A DNA stretch of 64,000 nt from Tardiphaga sp. vice304 (GTDB lineage: Bacteria; Pseudomonadota; Alphaproteobacteria; Rhizobiales; Xanthobacteraceae): the NCBI RefSeq assembly GCF_007018905.1, contig NZ_CP041402.1:62001-126000 (forward strand), written 5' to 3'. Below the pieces are notes generated by a model. The model had not been told where the DNA came from. It saw only the letters and a program-made list of their open reading frames with translations, and made no database searches. Positions within the stretch are counted from its first letter, which is position 1; each line of letters starts with the position of its first letter. This document shows positions 18,071 to 27,973 of the stretch, piece by piece. Both the position numbers and the translations under genes were made by a program.

Positions 18071-18164
18071 TGCGTGTGCTTCGCAACGGTATACCCAAAT
18101 GAGGCCCAGTCCTAAGACACGCTTACATTGTATGCGAGCTGATCAATCACCCCGAAACGCAACA

Positions 18165-18287
18165 TCAGTGCGTTCGGTTAAGCCAGTGGGTCAAAATTAC
18201 CGCTACGATTACGATCCCCAAAAATACAGGCATCCAATATTGAAACTCGAACGAGCCGATTATGAACTTGCTTGCTAAAAGCTGCAT
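18165..18287 (-). CDS. Small single-pass membrane protein (40 aa)
   Basis: An ATG at 18287, preceded by an AAGAG box, opens a 40-codon frame. It has a short amphipathic head (SKFIIGSFEFQYWM), one strongly hydrophobic helix (PVFLGIVIVAVILTHWL) and a basic tail NRTH. The composition is what a real small inner-membrane protein would show, and it contrasts with the random-looking opposite-strand frame. It lies between the resolvase and kup, divergent from kup. No family name is known to me; existence is inferred from composition and ribosome-binding site only. Confidence 0.45.
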   Translation of the reverse strand: MQLLASKFIIGSFEFQYWMPVFLGIVIVAVILTHWLNRTH

Positions 18288-18522
18288 ACTTGCTCTTCAG
18301 TAATTCTCTCTGTAGCTCATCATGAGCTTACATTACAAAATGAAAACTCCACCGCCATTTCTTCGCAGCCTAAACAGCCACGCTGATCTTTGATCCCGCA
18401 TTGACCGAAACGGAAGTGGTTCTATCGATTATAACTCCGTCAAAGGCCCAAAAACAATCTAGCGTTTTTCGTCTGATTATCAGCGGCTAGGCCCACAGCG
18501 TTTAAATAAAGGGATATTATCT

Positions 18523-20418
18523 TTGTCCGATATCACGCCGGATGCTGCGCATCCTCCCCACCAAAATGCTTTTTGGACCTTATCCCTTGGTTCAATTGGT
18601 GTTGTTTATGGTGATATCGGAACAAGTCCGCTTTATGCTTTAAAGGAGAGCCTGACAGCAGCCGCCGCAGGAGGCACAGCAACTCCTGAGATGATTTTAG
18701 GAGTCCTATCCCTTATGCTTTGGGCGCTGACGGTCATCGTGACGCTCAAATATGTCTTGATCATCATGCGGGCTGACAATCACGGAGAGGGTGGCACCCT
18801 TACGTTGATGGCGCTTCTGCAAGGCGTTATGGGGCGCAATTTTCTGATCATATCGTTTATGGGAATGGCCGGGGCAGCTTTATTCTATGGAGACGCAATT
18901 ATCACGCCGGCAATATCTGTGCTCTCGGCGGTAGAAGGGCTTAAACTGGTTGCGCCTGGATTTGACGCATTCATACTCCCGCTCAGCATGACTATTCTGG
19001 TCGGCTTATTTTTAGCTCAGAGCCGAGGGACCGCAGTTGTAGCAGCTTGGTTCGGGCCGATAACTCTCATATGGTTTATCGTAATAGCAATCGGCGGTTC
19101 AATAAATCTGTTAGATGATCTCAGCGTCTTAGCGGCACTCAATCCGCTCTATGGTTTTAATTTCTTATTGAACCATGGTCATGCCGGGCTACTAGCACTG
19201 GGTGCCGTCTTCTTAACCGTGACAGGCGCTGAAGCACTCTATGCTGACATGGGTCACTTTGGCAGAAAGCCGATCCAAATGGCTTGGCTTTTTGTGGTTT
19301 TCCCGGCCTTGATACTAAACTATCTCGGGCAAGGTGCCCTGCTACTTTTGCATCCAGAAAAGCTGGAAAATCCGTTCTTCCTGCTATTCCCGGATTGGGC
19401 ATTACTGCCAATGGTGGTGTTGGCAACAATGGCTACAATTATTGCGAGTCAGGCAGTAATTTCCGGGGCCTTTTCTCTCACGCAACAAGCAATACAGCTC
19501 GGCTTGTTGCCTCGAATGGAAATCAGGAAAACGTCGGAAACTGAAAAGGGGCAGATTTACATCCCGAGGGTAAACTGGCTTCTGCTGATAGCCGTTCTTT
19601 ACCTGGTATTCGCCTTTAAAACATCAAGCGCATTAGCGTCAGCATATGGCATCGCCGTAACCGGAACTATGGTGATCACGAGCGTAATGGCATTTTTCGT
19701 AATGTGGAAATGCTGGAAATGGAGGCCCCTCACAGCGGCTCTCATCATTACGCCCTTCATTCTTGTTGAAGCCGTCTTCCTGTTGGCAAATATGTTGAAG
19801 ATTGCAGATGGTGGATGGATTCCATTAGCAATCGGTTCAATCCTGATGATCGTCATGATAACGTGGCGAAAAGGAACGTCTGTACTCAGCGATAAAACGA
19901 GAAGAGACGAGGTGCCGCTTAAAAGTTTCATTCAGAGAATTGTAAACTCAACCTCTGTTGCGAGAGTGCCCGGCTTAGCCGTATTCCTCACTGGGCATCC
20001 GGACTCGACTCCGACAGCTTTGCTTCACAACTTAAAACACAATAAGGTCCTCCACGAACACAACTTGATCTTGAATGTCATTACGCAAGACACACCTCGG
20101 GCAGACATCAATGATCGGATTGCTTTTGAAGCGGTGTCAGATCGTTTCACGAGGATTACCTTGCGTTTTGGTTATATGGAAAGCCCGAACATACCAAAAG
20201 AACTCGTGGCATGTCGGCGGCTTGGTCTGAAATTTGATGTGATGAGCACGTCGTTTTTTCTTTCACGACGGTCACTTCGCCCTTCGGAAAATTCCGTAAT
20301 GCCTATGTGGCAAGATAATCTTTTTATAAGTCTTGCTCGGTCTGCCGACGATGCGAGCCGATATTTTCATATTCCGTCTGGCCGAGCTGTCGAAGTTGGA
20401 ACGCAGATTACATTGTAG
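18523..20418 (+). CDS. kup: KUP-type potassium transporter
   Basis: A 631-residue protein with about 12 membrane segments and a 160-residue cytoplasmic C-terminus, the usual KUP/Trk-D size. The family opening [22 protein letters not shown] is present, as are [10 protein letters not shown] and [18 protein letters not shown]. It takes up K+ with protons and matters at low K+ or in acid. Translation starts at a TTG (start 18523) with an AGGGA box about 10 bp upstream. It is the largest cargo gene of the island and shows the island's AT-rich composition, so it is an imported extra copy rather than the core gene. Confidence 0.95.
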   Translation: MSDITPDAAHPPHQNAFWTLSLGSIGVVYGDIGTSPLYALKESLTAAAAGGTATPEMILGVLSLMLWALTVIVTLKYVLIIMRADNHGEGGTLTLMALLQGVMGRNFLIISFMGMAGAALFYGDAIITPAISVLSAVEGLKLVAPGFDAFILPLSMTILVGLFLAQSRGTAVVAAWFGPITLIWFIVIAIGGSINLLDDLSVLAALNPLYGFNFLLNHGHAGLLALGAVFLTVTGAEALYADMGHFGRKPIQMAWLFVVFPALILNYLGQGALLLLHPEKLENPFFLLFPDWALLPMVVLATMATIIASQAVISGAFSLTQQAIQLGLLPRMEIRKTSETEKGQIYIPRVNWLLLIAVLYLVFAFKTSSALASAYGIAVTGTMVITSVMAFFVMWKCWKWRPLTAALIITPFILVEAVFLLANMLKIADGGWIPLAIGSILMIVMITWRKGTSVLSDKTRRDEVPLKSFIQRIVNSTSVARVPGLAVFLTGHPDSTPTALLHNLKHNKVLHEHNLILNVITQDTPRADINDRIAFEAVSDRFTRITLRFGYMESPNIPKELVACRRLGLKFDVMSTSFFLSRRSLRPSENSVMPMWQDNLFISLARSADDASRYFHIPSGRAVEVGTQITL

Positions 20419-20554
20419 CCAGTATGCATATCTGCAAACTAACGTCGCTCTCGGCAGCATGTCGCTCGCATAAAATCGGATAGATGGATAGGGACTTATA
20501 CAGGCCGAGACTATGGCCTCGCCGATAAACGGTGAGGCATCACAGTGACTCCGC

Positions 20555-20591
20555 AGGCTGGCCGCCTTGCGACACCTCCTGCGGCCAGCCT
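20555..20591. terminator. Strong stem-loop after kup
   Basis: Perfect 11-bp arms AGGCTGGCCGC / GCGGCCAGCCT with a 15-nt loop lie 137 bp after the kup stop. It is not followed by a T-tract. It sits in a 310-bp gap (20419-20728) in which I see no gene; it may end kup transcription or be a transposon-end relic. Confidence 0.5.
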
Positions 20592-20728
20592 TGGAGGTAT
20601 CTGATAGTCCGATGTTTTGCGTGGTAGTCTAGACGGATCGACACTGTGACGGGCCGTCGAAACTCATCCGTTTGGATGATTTCGAGTGCGTAAGAACACT
20701 TTAACGGCCGACACGTATAAAGCCGCCT

Positions 20729-20974
20729 ATGGATGAAAATCGATCACCATTGCGCAGGCGTGTCCTCAAAGGGGGAGTGATCGAGTTCGGCGGCGGCGCA
20801 ATAGATTGCACAGTGCGCAACTTTTCCGAAACTGGCGCTGCACTTTCGGTTCAGAGCGTCGTCGGTATCCCGTCGAAATTCAACCTGATCATGGGCGGGG
20901 CTCGCTGTCCTCAGCGGTGTCGAATTGTTTGGAGAAAAGAAAACCGAATTGGCATTGCCTTCCGAGATCAATGA
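20729..20974 (+). CDS. PilZ domain protein (c-di-GMP receptor)
   Basis: An 81-residue single PilZ domain. The c-di-GMP binding signature is present in two parts: an arginine cluster RSPLRRRV near the N-terminus (RxxxR) and NFSETGAAL, matching (D/N)xSxxG, near residue 31. The end RIGIAFRD is the usual last strand. It should bind c-di-GMP and pass the signal to a partner by contact. It is carried in the same island as a diguanylate cyclase. The rest of the gap to 21237 shows no gene. Confidence 0.88.
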   Translation: MDENRSPLRRRVLKGGVIEFGGGAIDCTVRNFSETGAALSVQSVVGIPSKFNLIMGGARCPQRCRIVWRKENRIGIAFRDQ

Positions 20975-21237
20975 TCGTGCAATCCGGCCATCCCGTGCCT
21001 CAGCTTTACTTCCTCATACCACTTGCGTGCATATGCAGCACAACGGATCGGTCAAAGGAAGCTCCGGCGTCTTCGGTTAGGCGCTGCGAATATGGCGCTG
21101 CCGAAAAGCGTAAAAGCTCAGGTGGCTGTATGCTGCGCCAGCAATAGATCGCCGACGAAGGCTTTCGAAAGTCAGGGCCTGGGAGCCCGCTGCTTCTAAG
21201 ATAAGCTCGTCAAGGTTTGACCATCAGTCGATTCAAC

Positions 21238-21441
21238 TCAATCGCAGCACGTGTGCCCAGCCTGTATCGGCGGGCAAGGCACAGTGCCGTAAGAACAGAA
21301 AACGCAGCAATCGCCCGACCTAGGTTTGAGTCGCTCGCCGCAGCCCTTACAGTCGTAAAAAAATTGGCAGGCATCCGTCGGCATTATCTCTGTCGCCTGG
21401 TGACCGCAAATAGGACAACTGATCTGGCTTTCTAGCTGCAT
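21238..21441 (-). CDS. GDCCVxC domain protein
   Basis: A 67-residue cysteine-rich protein containing GDCCVFCSYGTVPCPP, the name-giving motif of the GDCCVxC family, plus CPICG near the start and CKGCG in the middle; ten cysteines in all. The family is recurrently found beside mercury-transport genes, sometimes as a selenoprotein, and is thought to bind metal or act as a thiol carrier. The ATG overlaps the stop of the merT-like gene (TAATG), so the two are translated as a pair. No selenocysteine (in-frame TGA) occurs here. Confidence 0.85.
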   Translation of the reverse strand: MQLESQISCPICGHQATEIMPTDACQFFYDCKGCGERLKPRSGDCCVFCSYGTVPCPPIQAGHTCCD

Positions 21442-21785
21442 TAGCGATACGTCCTGACGATCTTGAGCAGAGGGCGTTCTATGAAGTCCCAGCTTGCCGC
21501 CGTTGCAATCAGAAGAGATGCACTGGTCAGAGCAATCGCTGTTGCTTTAGCTCCGCTCCTTCGAAAATAGATAACCCACGCAAGAGCGACTAGGCTGGCC
21601 CCCAAAAAAAGGACCGGCTTTCGGTAATCGGTCAGCACCTCCAGCGCCGTGAATATGCTGGCCGAAGCGCCGAGACTGCCCAGGACCAGCGGCAACACAC
21701 AGCACGAGGCGGCAAACACCGCCCCAGCACTCGTTACGAGGCCAAGGGTAGCTAAAAGCCCAGAAATCGGACGGGTTTGTTCCAT
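21441..21785 (-). CDS. merT: MerT-like mercuric ion transporter
   Basis: A 114-residue protein with three predicted membrane helices. The paired cysteines AASCCVLPLVLGSLG in the first helix are the MerT mercury-binding site, and EVLTDYRKPVLFLGA matches the second helix of the family. MerT imports Hg2+ handed over by MerP for reduction in the cytoplasm. Here merP, merA and merR are absent; only the GDCCVxC gene follows. The start is set at ATG 21785 to match family length; a GTG 13 codons upstream is possible. Confidence 0.8.
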   Translation of the reverse strand: MEQTRPISGLLATLGLVTSAGAVFAASCCVLPLVLGSLGASASIFTALEVLTDYRKPVLFLGASLVALAWVIYFRRSGAKATAIALTSASLLIATAASWDFIERPLLKIVRTYR

Positions 21786-22107
21786 ATTTAAATTGTATCC
21801 GGAAAGTGGACACGGGCCAATCACGAAGTGAACGCTCGACTTCTAGCTGTCAGAGCCTTTACCCTGGATTGCAGCTTTCGAGAAAGTGTCGATGGCCGCA
21901 ATGCTCCCGAGCATCCATTGTCGGAATTTTATCAACGCATATCCAAACGGGGACCAGCGACGACAATCGGTCGCCCTAGATTCCTTGAGAACGAACGCCG
22001 GTCAGCCGGTCAGAGCGCCTCCGCCTTTTGGAGCCTCAATAATAGCCAATTTTCGGATTACCCCTCAACAGCAGAAGCCGCTGCTGATTCGGTATTGGGA
22101 GAATAAA

Positions 22108-22542
22108 ATGTTCAGTCGTCGCACACTTATGTCAGTTCTTGCGGTCGTTGGTGTCCTAGCAATTGGGGGCGTTGCGATAGCGAAAGGCCCGCATAAGCAC
22201 GTCAATGCGCACGATGCGCTAGGGGCCAAACTGAAGCAAAACGGAAAGCACGAGGTTGGAAAGGTCGGCAAAGAAACTGCCATCGCAGAGGTCAACAACG
22301 GAAAAGTTGTGAACATGAGTGCAGGGAGCTTGCCCGTCCAAAAAGTAAAAACAAAAAAGAAAATGGCTGGTCTCGAAAGCGGAAACGTGAAGCTTGCGGC
22401 GAACGGGGACTTTCAGGTCGCACAGGTTGATGTCTACTATTATGGCTATGGGTTCGATACGGGTACAGAAGTGATCTACTACTGGTATCCAGCAACAGAT
22501 GTCATTGTCACGGATGTTTGGATCGAATACGTACCGGCCTAG
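22108..22542 (+). CDS. Secreted protein of unknown function
   Basis: A 144-residue protein with a signal peptide (LMSVLAVVGVLAIGGVAIA, cleavage near AIA-KG). The mature part is lysine- and histidine-rich at first (KGPHKHVNAHDALGAKLKQNG) and ends in a tyrosine-rich segment (VDVYYYGYGFDTG, YYWYPATDVIV). GGGAGAATAAA precedes the ATG and an intrinsic terminator follows the stop, so it is a monocistronic, probably well expressed gene. I recognise no domain; a periplasmic or surface protein is all that can be said. Confidence 0.7.
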   Translation: MFSRRTLMSVLAVVGVLAIGGVAIAKGPHKHVNAHDALGAKLKQNGKHEVGKVGKETAIAEVNNGKVVNMSAGSLPVQKVKTKKKMAGLESGNVKLAANGDFQVAQVDVYYYGYGFDTGTEVIYYWYPATDVIVTDVWIEYVPA

Positions 22543-22553
22543 CAGATAATAAG

Positions 22554-22586
22554 AATCCCCCGGGCCAATAACCGGGGGATTTTTTC
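22554..22586 (+). terminator. Intrinsic terminator of the secreted protein gene
   Basis: Arms AATCCCCCGG / CCGGGGGATT with an 8-nt loop are followed by six T residues, twelve bases after the stop codon. Confidence 0.92.
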
Positions 22587-22811
22587 TAGCTTTGTTCGAC
22601 ATGCTCGGTATATGCGGAATTTGAGCAGAATAGACACGAAGATAACCCCATCCGAAATTATCCCCACGTCCGGCCACGCAACGCTCATGCCGTTTCATAG
22701 TGCCCGAGCCTACTCGTTCGGTCAGAACGAAAGGGGTGCCCAGAGAGCATGGGATGATAATGACATTTTGTTGATGAGCCATCATTCTACACGAGGTGCG
22801 CCGAGGGGGTC

Positions 22812-23125
22812 TTAACGAGACGTACTTGCGACAGAAATGATCCATTGGCGAACGGCAAGCCACCTTTCCCAAAGTATGGCAAGCCATTTCAGGCAGAGCA
22901 ATTGAGGCTTCACGACATTAAAGAGCCTATCAACAACGAAGAGACTCGCTCCGTGCATGCTGATCATGATGGCAGTTCCCACCAACCAGTGACCTTTTCC
23001 CGCAAGATCAGTGCGACGATTTTCAGCGGCTAGACAATCATGAGCGGCAGGGATACTGCGACCAGCGATTGATAAGGGCTGAGCGTCGTCAGCCAATCCC
23101 TGAAACGTTGCAGCATCGAATTCAT
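22812..23125 (-). pseudogene. Broken gene for small membrane protein
   Basis: Reading from ATG 23125, the frame gives NSMLQRFRDWLTTLSPYQS and a hydrophobic helix, then meets TAG at 23030-23032. It continues in frame as PLKIVALIL, and the homologous sense then moves to another frame: DLAGKGHWLVGTAIMIS, LFVVDRLFNVVKPQLL, and ends at TAA 22812. Joined, these parts make one coherent two- or three-helix membrane protein of about 104 residues, of a kind common in Bradyrhizobium. One nonsense codon (probably GAG to TAG) and one lost base near 23010 explain the break. The longer open frame 22812-23300 is not the real gene. Confidence 0.6.
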
Positions 23126-23189
23126 TATTCCGCCAACCAACGTGAACTTGCCCTTGGCCTGATCCTATCGTTCCCAGAACATAGCCATA

Positions 23190-23218
23190 AAGGAAACGCC
23201 CTACATTAAGTAGGGCGT
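23190..23218 (-). terminator. Intrinsic terminator of the PRC-barrel gene
   Basis: Arms ACGCCCTAC / GTAGGGCGT with a TTAAT loop start six bases after the PRC-barrel stop; on the minus strand TTTCCTTT follows. Confidence 0.85.
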
Positions 23219-23730
23219 CCTTCGTTAGTTGTACTTGAACTGGGGCATCTTTTTCAGTTCGTCCTTGCTCACATTGTAAATAGCATGATCTGGGTACCAC
23301 ATTTCGTTTCCGGCCCGCATCGGCCGGTTGGAACGGTTGACCTCGCCCGTGACCGTACCCTTGTCGGTCGTCCCGACGGTCGGCTTGTTTTCCGCAACTG
23401 TGGAAGTGGCGGCCGTGTTGGTGTTGCTAACCGCCTCGTTCACCCATTTCAGTTTGTCCATCGGGACGGCGACATAATGCTCGCCCATCCCAAGAAAGCC
23501 ACCGACGCCCAGGACCACGTTCGCCACACGACCGGATTTGTCGATGATGATTTCCTCGATCTCGCCAACCTTTTCCTTGGCGTCATTATATACGTTCAGG
23601 CCGATGACTTTCGAAGAGCGCCACTCTCCGTCCTTATGGGATGAGACTGTCTTGTCTGACTGATCTTTATTTACGGTTTGCGCACCGGCAGCGGAGGTAA
23701 AAAGGACCGTTCCGAGCAATGCACTTGCTA

Positions 23731-24571
23731 GGGTCCGGACTCACTACAGCCACCAGATGACTGCGGCGGCGAGACTGATGGCTCCCATGAAGTTTTTGAT
23801 GTTCCGATCGAAGCGGGTTGCGATGCGTCGCCAATCTTTGAAGCGGCAGAACATGCGCTCGACGACGTTGCGCTGCTTGTAGATCGCGCGGTCATATTCG
23901 TATTGGATCTTGCGGTTCTTGCGGGGCGGAATGACGGGCTCGGTGCCACGCTCGGCCAGCCATTCCCGCAGTGCCTGGCTATCGTACCCCTTGTCAGCGA
24001 CGAGTTCCGCAGAGGGTGGCATCGCTCCGATGCAGAGCTGCGCGACCTTGCAATCGTGCACGTTTCCGGGCGTCAGGAGCAGGACGCAGGGGCGGCCCTT
24101 CTCGTCGCAGACGGCATGGAGCTTCGTGTTTCGTCCGCCTTTCGTGCGGCCGATACCATGAGCCAAGGCCCCCCTTTTCCGCCGCCCGCACAGCGGTGGA
24201 CCTTGATACAACTGCTGTCGATGAACAGCCGGCCCGGCACATCTGCCGCTCCCGCCAACGCGCTGAATATGCCTTCCCAAATGCCGCGTTCTGACCAGCG
24301 GACGAACCGGTTATAGAGCGTTTTCTTCGGACCATAGACGTCGGCGCAATCGACCCAACGGCCGCCGCAGCGAAGGGCATGGACGATGCCACTCAGCACA
24401 CGACGATCATCTACCCGGGGCTTACCGCGCACGTCGGTTGGAAGCAGCGGCTCGATCCGAGCCCACTGCGTATCGGAAAACCAAAAGAAATCCGCCATCT
24501 CATTGCCTCCTCGATGAGGCAGTGAATCACGAACGAACGATCATGGGAATCCAGTTATTGGGTCCGGACCC
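23731..24571 (-). mobile_element. IS5-family (IS427-like) insertion sequence, 841 bp
   Basis: Both ends carry inverted GGGTCCGGAC. The interrupted gene is restored exactly if one copy of the flanking duplication is removed; this can be read as TA (with 841-bp element) or CTAG (with 839-bp element), because the end bases are ambiguous. Both size and TA/CTAG target fit the IS427 subgroup. The ends and the frameshifted transposase are intact, suggesting a recent insertion. Confidence 0.92.
23744..24498 (-). CDS. IS5-family transposase made by programmed frameshift (orfA/orfB)
   Basis: Two overlapping frames encode it. OrfA (start 24498) has the N-terminal DUF4096-type region FSDTQWARIEPLLP, ALRCGGRWVDCADVYGPKKT and the first catalytic Asp in FIDSSCIKVHR. 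OrfB supplies GGRNTKLHAVCDEKG, the second Asp in VADKGYDSQAL and the Glu in KQRNVVERMFCRFKDWR, ending at 23744. The sense passes from one frame to the other at the A-A-A-A-G-G-G-G-G-G run near 24169-24178, a typical slippery site for this group. With the shift, a full DDE transposase of about 250 residues results. Confidence 0.9.
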
Positions 24572-24589
24572 TAGTACCTTCGAAATCAT

Positions 24590-25229
24590 TGCTTCCTCCT
24601 GATGTTGTTCCAACGCTCAATAACAATTGATAAGTCGGCGAGTTCCATCGGAGTTCTGACGACGAAACTGGTTGCGCCGTCAGGAGATGGTCGGACGCTG
24701 CGCTCATCGGCTTGCCAAACGGCCCGCTGAAAGTCTTCCGTAATATGATTCTAAGGCTCGGACCTCAATCAAGATGGTCGGCCCAAAAGAGGTATTAGGG
24801 TAGTGAGTCGTCTAACACGAGTTGCCGAGTAGGCCGACAGCTTTTCGAAGTCTCAATGAGCCAGAAATTTTTACGCCGTCAGGTTAGATGGGTTCGCAAC
24901 AACGGGCTGCATTCCGTTTTTTCGATTTTAATGCAGCCTGGGACGGCCTAGGAGCCACGTAGGAGGCCGTAGAACTCTCTGAGGCGCGCTTGGACGGGGT
25001 AGCGTCCACATTGGCCTGCAAGCTGCCGTAGCGTGTTTTCCGTCCCAGCCTCGGTCCCGGTGTCTGGGACCGCCCGATCCGTCACCGGGCGGACGCTGTC
25101 CGGCGCAACATGAAGTCACCCGATCCCATACCCCCCACCCATAAGGCTTCCGCTTAATAAGATATAAGGACTCAACCTTATCAGGAGGGGGGGGGGCGTG
25201 AACGGGTGTTGCGCCGAGCCGCTACCGGA
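24590..25229. other. Gene-poor, hairpin-rich region downstream of the primase-like gene
   Basis: No convincing gene in 640 bp. It holds an inverted repeat GGCTGCATT / AATGCAGCC (24905-24938), two adjacent GC stem-loops (GGTCCC-N7-GGGACC and CGCCCG-N9-CGGGCG, about 25053-25092), ATAAGG-ACTCAA-CCTTAT (about 25164-25181) and a run of ten G (25187-25196). A start-poor minus frame ending at TAG 24948 reads like the tail of a decayed protein (QCGRYPVQARLREFYGLL). It may be a replication or transfer origin of the island, but this is only inference. Confidence 0.4.
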
Positions 25230-25514
25230 TCACCAATACTTTTCTGCGGTGGGATAAAGGATCATCCGGTGATTGACGGCTTCCAAATCCGAGCCGATCA
25301 GGTTTATCAGTCCGGTCGTGGCAAACATAACGGTTTTAGTCCCGTCTTTCTGCCGGAATCCCGCATTTCGTCCGACCGCCTGATTCATAATGCCTGCATA
25401 ATGCATGGCGATTGCATACGGTTGCTCGGCCCATTGCCCAAGAACATTCAGCTTGGCGTACACCTCCGGTGTAGCGCGACAATCAGGATGAGAATCCCGC
25501 GACAATCAGGATGA

Positions 25515-27973
<2,459 letters not shown>

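Larger units (their letters stand above)
23225..24589 (-). pseudogene. PRC-barrel domain protein, interrupted by IS5-family element
   Basis: The coding sequence is split in two. The first six codons (MISKVL) with an AGGAGG box lie at 24589-24572, and the rest resumes at 23730 with ASALLGTVLFTSAAGAQ, completing a signal peptide. Without the insertion the protein would be 173 residues: signal peptide, PRC-barrel (SSKVIGLNVYNDAKEKVGEI, IIIDKSGRVANVVLGVGGFL, residues 45-105), a linker and a tail with MWYPDHAIYNV. PRC-barrel periplasmic proteins in these bacteria are often stress-induced. The IS separates the ribosome-binding site and the first signal-peptide codons from the rest, so no normal product is expected. 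Confidence 0.85.

Noticed and set aside
18063..18278. 71-codon plus-strand frame between resolvase and kup
   Set aside because: Opposite strand gives a better small membrane protein with its own ribosome-binding site; this frame starts inside the candidate res site.
21828..22106. 92-codon plus frame before the secreted protein gene
   Set aside because: No homology recognised and no good start signal; looks like random open frame.
22812..23300. Open frame of 162 codons on the minus strand
   Set aside because: Its first 100 codons pass through a terminator and read as non-protein; only its last part belongs to the broken membrane gene described at 22812-23125.
24642..24646. EcfG-type promoter (GGAAC-N16-TGTT) before the PRC-barrel gene
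   Set aside because: The -10 half lacks the consensus C and only one match was found; kept only as a remark in a finding.
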